Both the position numbers and the translations under genes were made by a program. A DNA stretch of 64,000 nt, taken from NCBI RefSeq assembly GCF_017497975.1, contig NZ_JAGDEL010000002.1, positions 372,001 through 436,000 of the forward strand. Direction: 5' to 3'. Source of the DNA: Metabacillus bambusae (GTDB taxonomy: Bacteria > Bacillota > Bacilli > Bacillales > Bacillaceae). Of this stretch, positions 1 to 7,765 are shown in pieces (within the stretch, counting starts at the first letter, position 1; the number at the start of each line of letters is the position of its first letter). The notes below the pieces were generated by a model. It did no database searches, was not told where the DNA came from, and saw only the letters and a list, made by a program, of their open reading frames with translations.

Positions 1-505
1 TTTCCTTTATTACTTTATTACCAAGCTCCTGTCCTGCGTAATAATTATCCGTTCCTACATAGGACAGCCGATTACTAGATGGCGCATCAGTATCGATTGT
101 AATAACAGGAATTCCTTTTGACATTGCTTTATTGATTAATGGGGTGAATTTCTCGTTATTTAAGCTTTGAACCAGAATTCCATCAACATTTTCTGCAATT
201 GATTTTTCTAATAGCTTCAGCTGCTCGTCCATGTTACTTTGAATCGGACCCCTATATTCCACATAAATATCAAATTTTTCACCTGCATCTTTAGCACCAG
301 TACCAATAGCAGTCCAATATGGGTTACCGTACTCTTGGGCAATTAAAACAAGATGTTTTTTACTATATGTGCTTTTATTATTTACTTCCTCCAATTTATC
401 GACAGATACCTTAAGCCCGTTGGCTGTATAAATAAATTGACTTAACAAGATGATAAAAACCAACGATAACATAATCAGTAATACTGTCCAATACTTATTT
501 CTCAT
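1..505 (-). CDS. Sugar-binding protein (type I periplasmic-binding fold), membrane anchored, partial
   Basis: The first 168 residues are visible; the C-terminal part lies beyond the window edge. The start ATG follows an AGAAAGGA ribosome site. Residues about 6-28 form a hydrophobic anchor with no lipobox cysteine, so the protein is probably tethered by an uncleaved signal anchor. The body shows the ribose/xylose-binding pattern (LVLIAQEYGNPYWTAIGTGA near residue 55, then NVDGILVQSLN and GIPVITIDTDAPSSNRLSYV). This family binds sugars for ABC uptake or passes the signal to a membrane sensor kinase or chemoreceptor. The lack of a lipobox favours a sensing role, but the neighbours that would decide it are outside the window. 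A cre-like site lies upstream. Confidence 0.75.
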   Translation of the reverse strand, partial: MRNKYWTVLLIMLSLVFIILLSQFIYTANGLKVSVDKLEEVNNKSTYSKKHLVLIAQEYGNPYWTAIGTGAKDAGEKFDIYVEYRGPIQSNMDEQLKLLEKSIAENVDGILVQSLNNEKFTPLINKAMSKGIPVITIDTDAPSSNRLSYVGTDNYYAGQELGNKVIKE

Positions 506-530
506 TGCAATTTCCTTTCTACAGCACAAA

Positions 531-546
531 ATGAAAACACTTACAC
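531..546. promoter_or_regulatory. Possible cre (CcpA) site
   Basis: ATGAAAACACTTACAC matches the cre consensus TGWAANCGNTNWCA except for the central G (CA instead of CG). It lies about 25 bp upstream of the sugar-binding protein start. It is plausible for a catabolite-controlled sugar gene, but the central mismatch makes it weak. Confidence 0.3.
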
Positions 547-632
547 ATTAGTCATAACATGAGGTAAGGAATTTATCAATGTAAAAATCAAAGAAATACT
601 ATATTACAACAACATCATTGTTCATTAGAAAA

Positions 633-851
633 GGCTGTTTTCTAAGAGTTTGTTGCTTTTAAAACAAAAACTAATTCAGGTTGATTGGAACGGATTGCGA
701 GACTCCTGCGTGAGCAGCGGGACAGGTGAGACTCATGCAGGCGTTTACGCCGAGGAGGCTCACCGCCCGCCCCGCGGAAAGCGAGCAACTCTCGCTGCAA
801 TCAACCACACCGCATTACTTGGTAAATAACACAAAGTTTGTGAAAACATCC
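633..851. mobile_element. 219-bp MITE, copy 1, with 8-bp target duplication
   Basis: The element starts GGCTGTTTTC and its other end read in reverse is GGATGTTTTC, an imperfect terminal inverted repeat. It is flanked by perfect 8-bp direct repeats TTAGAAAA (625-632 and 852-859). The interior is GC-rich compared with its surroundings and has no open reading frame. A second copy of exactly the same length lies inverted at 21523-21741. It is non-autonomous; no parent transposase is in the window. Confidence 0.85.
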
Positions 852-979
852 TTAGAAAAAGTGCTATAAGTATGCAATTCACTTTGAAGTAGGTTACCTG
901 TGAACAGAGTAGTTACCCTCATTGGACTATTCGTTTGAGTTTGTGCAAGACTAATTTCTATAACCTTTTTTAACCCCTT

Positions 980-1025
980 AATAGACGAGTCCCCCTACGA
1001 ACAATCATAGAGGGACTCGTCTATT
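980..1025 (-). terminator. Hairpin at the end of the DUF2935 gene
   Basis: AATAGACGAGTCCC pairs with GGGACTCGTCTATT. The stem overlaps the stop codon of the gene, and the run of T after it is short. Confidence 0.6.
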
Positions 1026-1821
1026 AAGCTTCTAACCTAGGTTTTGTCGGATCACAATCAGGCTTTTTTGTATTAGTTGATTGGGCAACCTTCATTAAGT
1101 AATAGCATTCCTCACGCATCATATGATCAGCCATTAAAGCTGAAAAAGTACTTAACATTTGATTGGTTAATTCCATCTCTTCCACTTCAGCTAAAAAGCC
1201 TCTAAACAATTCGATTTCAAGCTTAACATCCTTATTCATTTTCGTTAAAGCTGGAAATGAATCTATGTTTGCTCTTAAGTAACCTGACAACTCAACTGCT
1301 TTAAGATAAAAATCCTCAAACTGTTTTGCAAACAATTCACTTTTCAGCTTAAGATTCTTTTCTGCACGATCAAGAGTATCTGATATCGCACCAGCATGAC
1401 CCGCAGCGTCTAACAACCACACCAAATGATGATGTAGCTCATGGAAGATCGGTGGCTTTACTTTCTTTTTTAAATACGTTAAAACAAGCAAGTATTCCTC
1501 TAGCTCATTGACCATGTGGTTAATAAATGATGGTGGTAAATGAATGGTAATCTTACCGGCAATATGCCTTCTTATTATGGAAAGCTTAAATTCACGAAGT
1601 TCTCGAGCATATTCTTCCGCCTCTAACGTCAAAGAGGAAAAATCAGTTTGTTCCCTTGCCTTTTTTAATAATGTGTCAAAAATCTGTTGGAATTTCTTTG
1701 CCTTTTCTATATCTTCTTGCTGACTTACTGCTAAAGAATCTAAAATAAATCTTGCGTGATCACCTAATATTTGAAGCCAAAATTGATGTTCGAAGGCAGC
1801 TACCTCTTCATATGTTCTCAT
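1024..1821 (-). CDS. DUF2935 family protein
   Basis: 265 residues, all helical in appearance, made of two related four-helix halves. The first begins FEHQFWLQILGDHARFIL near residue 10. The second, around residues 150-250, ends in the His/Glu-rich ADHMMREECYYL. This is the DUF2935 pattern, a ferritin/hemerythrin-like fold in which His and Glu residues probably hold metal; its function is unknown. The start ATG follows GGGAGGA. It stands alone: a terminator separates it from the acetyltransferase upstream. Confidence 0.8.
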   Translation of the reverse strand: MRTYEEVAAFEHQFWLQILGDHARFILDSLAVSQQEDIEKAKKFQQIFDTLLKKAREQTDFSSLTLEAEEYARELREFKLSIIRRHIAGKITIHLPPSFINHMVNELEEYLLVLTYLKKKVKPPIFHELHHHLVWLLDAAGHAGAISDTLDRAEKNLKLKSELFAKQFEDFYLKAVELSGYLRANIDSFPALTKMNKDVKLEIELFRGFLAEVEEMELTNQMLSTFSALMADHMMREECYYLMKVAQSTNTKKPDCDPTKPRLEA

Positions 1822-1935
1822 TCAGTTTATCCTCCCTATTGTTATACTTTAATTTTTATGATGTGAAAGCTTATCCTATTAAAAAGATGTTTTTGACTCT
1901 GCATTGTAGTTTGAACATAACCTTGTATGAAGGAA

Positions 1936-1982
1936 AAAAAGCACAATATTCTTCATACAAGCTGAAGTTTATTGTGCTTTTT
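1936..1982 (-). terminator. Terminator after the GNAT gene
   Basis: AAAAAGCACAAT pairs with ATTGTGCTTTTT, giving a T-run in either direction. A second inverted repeat, CTTGTATGAAG/CTTCATACAAG at 1922-1961, overlaps it. Confidence 0.7.
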
Positions 1983-1985
1983 CGA

Positions 1986-2426
1986 TTAATGCTGAAGATT
2001 TCGTTCCCAGTAAATCATTTGTTCTTTTTCATCCGTTCGCATCATTGCTAGTTTTTCTAGAACTCTGATCGATTGTTCGTTATTACGTAAGCATTCTGCT
2101 GTAATCTTTATTACTATATTTGTATCGAAAGCCCAATTAATCAATGCTTCCACTGCTTCTGTTGCATATCCATTATTTTGCGCTTCTTTTTGGATACCAT
2201 AGCCAATTTCCACCACACCATCTTGTGGTTTACCTTTAAAGCCAATATCACCGATAAATTGATCATTTTCTTTTAGAAATACAAACCATACACCCCAACC
2301 AACAAGGCTCGGATCTATTTCAATTTCATGTAAGTAATATTGTATATGATCACCAACATCAATATCTTCACTAAGTAAATCTTCTTTACAAGGTACTATT
2401 TTTAATCGTTTCGTCGTAATCTCCAT
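1986..2426 (-). CDS. GNAT N-acetyltransferase, RimJ/RimL-like
   Basis: 146 residues, the normal length for a single GNAT domain. It begins MEITTKRLKIVPC, like RimJ/RimL-type enzymes. The acetyl-CoA binding strand-loop appears as VVEIGYGIQKEAQNNGYATEA (residues about 70-90), followed by AEALINWAF-type helix and the usual LRNNEQSIRVLEKL C-terminal segment. It should transfer an acetyl group from acetyl-CoA to an unidentified amine. Ribosome site AAAGAGGAA. It is followed by a strong terminator, so it is likely monocistronic. Confidence 0.8.
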   Translation of the reverse strand: MEITTKRLKIVPCKEDLLSEDIDVGDHIQYYLHEIEIDPSLVGWGVWFVFLKENDQFIGDIGFKGKPQDGVVEIGYGIQKEAQNNGYATEAVEALINWAFDTNIVIKITAECLRNNEQSIRVLEKLAMMRTDEKEQMIYWERNLQH

Positions 2427-2529
2427 GTTTCATTCCTCTTTCTATCTTCGAATACTGTAAGTTACAAGCACAATTTCACCAAGTTGTTTCAATATATGGG
2501 ATGAGTTATCAAGAATTGGTTTAAAGATG

Positions 2530-3984
2530 CTATTTCGAGATTGGAAGAATGACAGAGATCGTGGTGCCATTTGAATTACTATCGATCTTTACCTCACCAT
2601 TATGGTGCTTAATAATTTCATAGCTAACCATGATTCCTAACCCGGTACCATTTTCTTTTGTTGTAAAAAAGGGTTTTCCAATTTCTCTTAACATCTCTGT
2701 CGGAATACCTGTACCTTCATCAGCAATTTTTATGATAACTGATCTATTTCCATCAGACTGAGCACTTACTGTGATATTCCCTCCATTATGCATAGCTTCA
2801 ATTGCGTTTTTTATAAAATTAATAAAAACCTGCTTTAATTTATTTTCATCACATAAAACATTTAAATGCTTGTCTCTTATGAATGTAGTGATATGAATAT
2901 TATGTAAAGTTGCTTGTGAACGCGTAAGAGCGACAACATGCTGTAAAATACTACCTATGTTTTTATGGCGATAATTATCTAGAGGAGGTTTCGCTAAGGA
3001 TAATAATTCACTCAAGATTAATTCGATTCGATTAATTTCAGAAGATATAACAGAATAGAATTCTTTCTTATATTGTACTCCTCCCTCCATTAACTGCAAA
3101 AATCCTTTAATTGCTGTAATAGGATTACGGATTTCATGCGCAATTCCAGCAGCTAGTTGCCCAGCTACAGATAGCTTTTCTGAATTCAACATTAATTCAT
3201 GCGCTACCTTTCTCTCAGTAATATCCCTAATAATTAAATAAACTGCTGGGCTTCCCTCAAAAACGGTTGGAATTGCTTTTACTTCAACATCAAGTTCATT
3301 ACCAGAGGCTTGGATGATTTTCACTTCATTAAGTGCCGAAGGAGAACCTTTTTCTGCCTCTTCAATGTAATTTAAAATCGCGCTATTATGATTTGTGGGA
3401 ATATATTTAGATATGCTTTCCCCAATAATATTCAATTTATTACTAACACCTAGTAAACATGCTGCTTCTTGATTTGTATAGACTAATTGATTATCTCGAA
3501 TTACAACAATTCCATCTGGTGAATGGTCTACTAGATGACGATGTAACTGTTCACTCTCTTGTACCTTCCTTTTTTGTTCATGATATTTCGTAATATCCTT
3601 TGCAATCCCATAGACTCCAAGAACCTCATCATCAACAATAATTGGTGCATTTGTAACATCCAAATCTAGTTTCATATCCTTCTTTGTCATAATCGTACAT
3701 TGATAATTTTGTATTTTCCCCCTAAGAGACTTAACATAAGAAGCGTTTACAATTTCAAAACAATCACTTGTAAGAAGGTCTTTGTAAAATATGTTGTACA
3801 GTTCTTCTTTCACATAACCAGTTACGATCTCACATTGCTTGTTCACCTGGACAAATCTTCCATCTAAATCCAAGGCATAATAACCTTCAGGATGTTCTTC
3901 GAATATTTGTTGATTAAAAAAACCGCTATTCCTCAAGAAAACTTTAAGCTTTTCTCTCTTTATACTAGCCATCGCGCTATTCAT
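2530..3984 (-). CDS. PAS-PAS sensor histidine kinase, sporulation-kinase type
   Basis: 484 residues from the ATG at 3984, chosen because GGAAGGAG sits 7 bases before it; longer in-frame starts lack a site. No membrane segment is present, so it is cytosolic. PAS1 (about 25-130, YYALDLDGRFVQVN) and PAS2 (about 150-255, HSPDGIVVIRDNQLVYTN) precede the HisKA helix with the phosphorylated His in GIAHEIRNPITAIKGFLQLM, then the ATPase with N box NFIKNAIEAM and G boxes DEGTGIP and GTGLGI. The phosphoacceptor motif is the one seen in KinA/KinE kinases that feed the Spo0F phosphorelay. No response regulator is adjacent, also typical of that group. Assignment to sporulation is inference. Confidence 0.8.
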   Translation of the reverse strand: MNSAMASIKREKLKVFLRNSGFFNQQIFEEHPEGYYALDLDGRFVQVNKQCEIVTGYVKEELYNIFYKDLLTSDCFEIVNASYVKSLRGKIQNYQCTIMTKKDMKLDLDVTNAPIIVDDEVLGVYGIAKDITKYHEQKRKVQESEQLHRHLVDHSPDGIVVIRDNQLVYTNQEAACLLGVSNKLNIIGESISKYIPTNHNSAILNYIEEAEKGSPSALNEVKIIQASGNELDVEVKAIPTVFEGSPAVYLIIRDITERKVAHELMLNSEKLSVAGQLAAGIAHEIRNPITAIKGFLQLMEGGVQYKKEFYSVISSEINRIELILSELLSLAKPPLDNYRHKNIGSILQHVVALTRSQATLHNIHITTFIRDKHLNVLCDENKLKQVFINFIKNAIEAMHNGGNITVSAQSDGNRSVIIKIADEGTGIPTEMLREIGKPFFTTKENGTGLGIMVSYEIIKHHNGEVKIDSNSNGTTISVILPISK

Positions 3985-4135
3985 GTTGTTCTCCTTCCAT
4001 AGCTTTTTCATAATCACTAAATAGACCACTATGTGATTTCTGTATGTAAAAGTCGCTTTGTTACTTTATATTCTAAGTTTACATGATTTTTTTTTCAAAC
4101 ACTTTCAATTATTTTCTGTGGTTATTGAGTAAATA

Positions 4136-4200
4136 TCTAGGCGCTGAAGTTAAGATGTCAAAGCGCTTTTCCACAGTACTAGAATTTTATAATCTCCTAG
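4136..4200. repeat. 3' fragment of the 165-bp intergenic repeat
   Basis: This 65-bp stretch (GGCGCTGAAGT ... AGAATTTTATAATCTCCTAG) matches only the last third of the repeat that begins at 4201 and sits directly in front of it. It looks like the remains of an earlier copy. Confidence 0.6.
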
Positions 4201-4366
4201 GAACAAAAGCGCAAGCGCCTTGAACAGCCTCGGGCAAATAAGACGCTTAAGAATAGAAGGTGTTCTTTACGTTCAATTCTTAAGTGGCTGTAGACCCAAG
4301 AGGGGCTAGGCGCTGGAGCTGGATGCCAAGCGCTTATCCACAGTACAAGAATTTTATAATTTCCTA
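4201..4366. repeat. 165-bp intergenic repeat, copy 1
   Basis: It starts GAACAAAAGCGCAAGCG and ends AGAATTTTATAATTTCCTAG. Close copies lie at 36270-36435 and 43556-43721. All three are non-coding, in the same orientation, and stop just before a terminator. Internal complementarity (GCGCAAGCG versus CGCTT, and TTCTTAAG arms) suggests it folds as RNA. It occupies most of the gap 3985-4431. Confidence 0.75.
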
Positions 4367-4371
4367 GACAT

Positions 4372-4400
4372 AAAAAAAGAACCTACATAAAAGTAGGCTC
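4372..4400 (-). terminator. Terminator after the YjcZ-type gene
   Basis: GAGCCTAC/GTAGGTTC-type stem with one mismatch, followed on the minus strand by seven T. Confidence 0.65.
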
Positions 4401-4431
4401 TCCCAGTATTCTACATCAAAAAAAAAGAAAA

Positions 4432-4536
4432 TTAGTATCCGCCACCAACGTAAGCAGCACCTACGATGATTAACAAGATGAACAAGACAACGATTAATGC
4501 AAAACCTCCTGCATATCCTCCACCTTCATAACCCAT
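4432..4536 (-). CDS. YjcZ family small sporulation protein
   Basis: 34 residues starting [11 protein letters not shown] at the ATG that follows GAGGTGAACAG; an upstream extension of the frame has no ribosome site. A Gly/Tyr-rich head is followed by one hydrophobic helix ([19 protein letters not shown]) and the tail GGGY. This is the composition of the YjcZ/YtrI-type micropeptides made during sporulation and associated with the spore surface or membrane. The gene is followed by a terminator and has no operon partner. Confidence 0.85.
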   Translation of the reverse strand: MGYEGGGYAGGFALIVVLFILLIIVGAAYVGGGY

Positions 4537-4720
4537 TCTGTTCACCTCTTTCTTTTTAAGTGTAACAATACAATACATAAACAATATATGCTGAACTACT
4601 TTTATCGTTAAAGATAATTGCATAGAGAACAACCCATTTTGTGGATACAATGAATAAAAGGTGTATGCGCCTTGACCAGTGAAGTAGAAAAGAGAGCATT
4701 TGGATTGTTTCCTAAACGCT

Positions 4721-4759
4721 AAAAAAGGTTGAACTCCTTCTACAAGGACCGTTCAACCT
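4721..4759 (-). terminator. Terminator after the YozQ-like gene
   Basis: AGGTTGAAC pairs with GTTCAACCT, followed on the minus strand by six T. Confidence 0.8.
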
Positions 4760-4785
4760 AATTAACAATAATATGTAAATGTTTA

Positions 4786-4989
4786 CTACTTTTCTTTTTT
4801 AGATATACTTTCCGAATCATCAACATTCTTTTCAAGCATAGCATCGATTGTACCTTCCATATAGTCATCAGATGCTTGTTCATGGGTAGTAGCTAGTCCA
4901 GATGATAACTCGTCCTGTCGCTTGTAATCTTCTACCTCGTATTGTCTTCCTGCGATTTGACTACTTTCTACCTTCGTTTTCTTCTCCAC
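4786..4989 (-). CDS. YozQ-like (DUF4025) small hydrophilic protein
   Basis: 67 residues from a GTG with AAAGGAG nine bases before it. It is highly charged, with no hydrophobic segment. The central part YEVEDYKRQDELSSGLATTHEQASDDYMEG resembles the DUF4025/YozQ family of spore-formers, as far as I can recall it; the function of that family is unknown. The next small gene (5108-5269) has a similar charged composition and the same orientation, so the two may be expressed together. Confidence 0.55.
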   Translation of the reverse strand: MEKKTKVESSQIAGRQYEVEDYKRQDELSSGLATTHEQASDDYMEGTIDAMLEKNVDDSESISKKEK

Positions 4990-5107
4990 TTCCGACCACT
5001 CCTTTTATCAATTTCTTACGTATACTATTTGCTAATAGCTTATCTGTTACTCATTGCACTTGAAGAAAACCTACATTTGCAAAGTGAGAGTTTTTATCCA
5101 CCTAAAA

Positions 5108-5269
5108 CTAAGATGGGTCTACCTCATCATAAGATAATGTTACCACCTTCGTTGAGTCCCCTTTTTCAATTTCCTCTTGCGATGCTCTTTGATTCAATTC
5201 AAAGTCATCATCCATACCAGGTGCAATTTTATCTGCATCAACTTGTTTACTTTCCTTTTTCAATGTCAT
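5108..5269 (-). CDS. Small acidic hypothetical protein, 53 residues
   Basis: A short reading frame starts MTLKKESKQVDADKIAPGMD and ends SYDEVDPS. The ATG follows CGAGGAG with good spacing. It is acidic, without membrane segments or cysteines. I do not recognise the family. Its size, charge and position 120 bp upstream of the YozQ-like gene on the same strand suggest a spore-related or stress small protein, which is inference. Confidence 0.5.
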   Translation of the reverse strand: MTLKKESKQVDADKIAPGMDDDFELNQRASQEEIEKGDSTKVVTLSYDEVDPS

Positions 5270-5352
5270 CACTCCTCGAATATAAACATTCCCGTAAGTT
5301 ATTATGAATATACAAGAGCTTTATTATTACAATGAATAATGCAATTCGTTTC

Positions 5353-5412
5353 AAAAAAAACTGACCTAAGGTGAATATCCATCTATGTTGGACGATACTC
5401 ACGCCTAGGTCA
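5353..5412 (-). terminator. Terminator after htrB
   Basis: TGACCTAGGCGTGAGTAT pairs imperfectly with ATATTCACCTTAGGTCA and is followed on the minus strand by eight T. Confidence 0.8.
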
Positions 5413-5461
5413 GCAAATTGATATCTATAGTAAAGAGTAACACGTTATTCCCAATAACTAT

Positions 5462-6700
5462 TTAAGCATTCGTTGCATCCCGATTTGTCAGCTTAATGGT
5501 GACTGTCTTTTTTTCCCCTGCACGATAAAGGGTTATTTGTACTTCTTCACCTATTTCTGTTTCCGAATAAAGAAATTTTCGTAATTCACTTGCATTTGTT
5601 ATCGCGGTATCATTCATTGAGACGATAACATCTTGTTGTTGTAAGCCCGCCTCATCAGCTGGTGAGCCTTGTGAGACATTTCCAACAATTACCCCTTCCT
5701 TTACATCTTCAGGAAGCTTCATGTTTTCTTGCAAATAATACTGAGGAATTTCACTCATTTCTACAAGGCCAACACCAATAAATGGTCTTTGTATTTTCCC
5801 ATTTTTCATTAGCTCTTCGGCAATTGGAATAACATCGTTACTCGGAATGGCAAATCCTAAACCTTCAACACCACTGTCACTAATTTTCAAGCTATTAATA
5901 CCAATTACTTCGCCACTCATATTGATAAGTGGGCCACCACTATTCCCAGGATTGATGGCTGCATCGGTTTGAAGTACATCTAAAGCCCAATCACCTTCAG
6001 ATGTTGTCACATCGATTGTACGATCAACACCACTAACAATTCCTTGTGTAACTGTTCTTGAGAACTCTTCACCAAGTGGGTTCCCAATTGCAATCACATT
6101 TTCCCCTGTACGAAGTGAAGATGAATCACCTAACTCAGCAACAGCTGTTACATCCTCTGCATTGATTTTTAAGACCGCAATATCTGTTAACGCATCAGTT
6201 CCAACTAATTCTGCGGTTACTTTTTCTCCACTAAAAAGGGTTACTTGGATCGATTCTGCTCCTTCAATAACATGGTTGTTTGTAATCACATAGCCTGATT
6301 CGCCTTCTTTTTTGAAAATGACGCCTGATCCTGTCCCACTTTCTACACTTCCACTCTCAGAATTTCTAAATATGTCCCCACTCATTTGTGATTGCATATT
6401 TGTAATACCAACAATTGCTGGTGAAAGACTATCAACAATATCTGCAATTGAATTAGCATTACTAGATAGTTCCTGTGTAGCGACTGGTGTCGTCGTTTCG
6501 GTATCATTATTCTTTACCGCTGTTTCAATAGTAGCTTTATTATCTGTTGCAGTTGGTGCTTGTTGATCGGTAAATGTAGTTACTCCTAATACAAGAGCGC
6601 CACCGACCACGCCACTGAGAAGTGATGTAAATAATGGTTTTATACTTCTACGTGGCTTAACCTTTTCACGTGTAATATCTGTTTCATCATAATAACCCAT
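5462..6700 (-). CDS. htrB: HtrB-type membrane-anchored serine protease (HtrA/DegP family)
   Basis: 412 residues. A cytosolic head of about 22 residues is followed by one membrane helix (about 24-46), a Thr-rich linker, a trypsin-like domain and a C-terminal PDZ domain (about 300-405). The catalytic triad reads His143 (TNNHVIEG), Asp173 (LTDIAVL) and Ser254 (GNSGGPL). It degrades or refolds misfolded proteins at the outer face of the membrane. Three HtrA paralogues exist in Bacillus subtilis. The name htrB is chosen because the gene is divergent from cssRS, the arrangement known for htrB (yvtA), and CssR controls it there. Start ATG follows CAGGAGGA. Confidence 0.85.
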   Translation of the reverse strand: MGYYDETDITREKVKPRRSIKPLFTSLLSGVVGGALVLGVTTFTDQQAPTATDNKATIETAVKNNDTETTTPVATQELSSNANSIADIVDSLSPAIVGITNMQSQMSGDIFRNSESGSVESGTGSGVIFKKEGESGYVITNNHVIEGAESIQVTLFSGEKVTAELVGTDALTDIAVLKINAEDVTAVAELGDSSSLRTGENVIAIGNPLGEEFSRTVTQGIVSGVDRTIDVTTSEGDWALDVLQTDAAINPGNSGGPLINMSGEVIGINSLKISDSGVEGLGFAIPSNDVIPIAEELMKNGKIQRPFIGVGLVEMSEIPQYYLQENMKLPEDVKEGVIVGNVSQGSPADEAGLQQQDVIVSMNDTAITNASELRKFLYSETEIGEEVQITLYRAGEKKTVTIKLTNRDATNA

Positions 6701-6739
6701 ACTATATTCCTCCTGAAATTTTATTTATGAAAATGAATT

Positions 6740-6823
6740 TTATACTCCTTGTGAACTTACATATCCACCAATTACAATCAGAATTAATAATAGTGAAACT
6801 CCTGTAAAAATAAGTGCTCTCAT
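6740..6823 (-). CDS. Putative 27-residue membrane peptide between htrB and cssR
   Basis: Reading frame MRALIFTGVSLLLILIVIGG followed by YVSSQGV. The ATG at 6823 follows GAAGGG nine bases upstream; an in-frame ATG eight codons earlier lacks a site. The product is one hydrophobic helix with a short tail. It is on the htrB strand, 39 bp before htrB, so it would lie in the same transcript. I recognise no family. It may be chance, but the ribosome site and composition fit a small membrane protein. Confidence 0.35.
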   Translation of the reverse strand: MRALIFTGVSLLLILIVIGGYVSSQGV

Positions 6824-7069
6824 TCTTGTAAACCCTTCTTTCTTCATAATAAGTAATGAAAGTTTCAAATTAGTTTGCGTGTCTAGGTCCTAAGATAAAT
6901 GCAGTTATTTATTGAATGAAGCATTTATAAATACTAATGTTTCATTTGTTTAAGCATGACTAAGGTCATCCGTTTTTCTTATAATGTAACTATACAAAAT
7001 GAGTTTGGGAGAATAATGAAAGAATTGTGGGAAATTGTGAAAAGAGCGAACGATCTAGAAAGTACGTTG

Positions 7070-7075
7070 TATAAT
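7070..7075 (+). promoter_or_regulatory. Likely -10 element of cssRS
   Basis: TATAAT lies 25 bp upstream of the cssR ATG. No good -35 is found at the normal distance, which would suit a promoter that needs CssR for activation. Confidence 0.4.
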
Positions 7076-7099
7076 AGTGCCTAAAGAGGATGTGAAAGC

Positions 7100-7765
7100 A
7101 TGAATTACACCATTTATTTAGTAGAAGATGAGAAAAATTTAAATGAATTACTTACAATGTACTTAAAAAATGAAGGCTGGTCTGTAACTTCTTGTTTAAC
7201 AGGTACGGAAGCAAGAAGTTTAATCAATCAGCCTCCACATTTATGGATTTTAGATATTATGCTACCTGATATTGATGGCTACCAATTAATAAGAGAAATA
7301 AAAGCTGCTACACCAGATGTGCCTGTAATTTTCATATCAGCTAGAGATGCCGATATTGATCGTGTATTAGGGTTAGAACTAGGAAGCGATGATTATATCT
7401 CTAAACCCTTTTTACCAAGAGAGCTAGTGATTCGGGTGCAAAAACTGTTGTCACGAACATATTCAGAGGAAGTAAGTACACTCATTAACCTCCCTCCTTA
7501 TCAAATTGATGAACAGGTGAGAATTGCTTATTTAAATGGGCAGGAACTAAACCTTACTTCAAAGGAATTTGATTTGCTACAGCTTTTTCTACACAATCAA
7601 GGTCAAGCCTTTTCTAGAGAACAAATCTTAACAAGTCTATGGGGATCAGATTATTTTGGCACAGATCGGGTAGTAGATGATCTTGTGAGACGATTGCGAA
7701 AAAAAATGCCGGAGCTTAAGCTTGAAACGATTTATGGCTTTGGCTATAGGATGTTAAAAGGATGA
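7100..7765 (+). CDS. cssR: Response regulator CssR (OmpR/PhoB type)
   Basis: 221 residues. The receiver domain has the acidic pair VEDE at residues 8-11, the phosphorylated Asp52 (LDIMLPD) and Lys near 101 (ISKPF). A winged-helix DNA-binding domain follows (about 130-220, NLTSKEFDLLQLFL and the C-terminal GYGFGYRML-type hairpin). CssR activates htrA and htrB when misfolded secreted proteins accumulate at the membrane. The stop codon overlaps the start of cssS (ATGA), showing translational coupling, and htrB lies divergently. Identification rests on the strong resemblance of the partner kinase to CssS and on this gene order. Confidence 0.85.
   Translation: MNYTIYLVEDEKNLNELLTMYLKNEGWSVTSCLTGTEARSLINQPPHLWILDIMLPDIDGYQLIREIKAATPDVPVIFISARDADIDRVLGLELGSDDYISKPFLPRELVIRVQKLLSRTYSEEVSTLINLPPYQIDEQVRIAYLNGQELNLTSKEFDLLQLFLHNQGQAFSREQILTSLWGSDYFGTDRVVDDLVRRLRKKMPELKLETIYGFGYRMLKG

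Noticed and set aside
1752-2051. 99-residue plus-strand frame
   Set aside because: It spans a terminator and the ends of two genes on the other strand; no ribosome site or family likeness.
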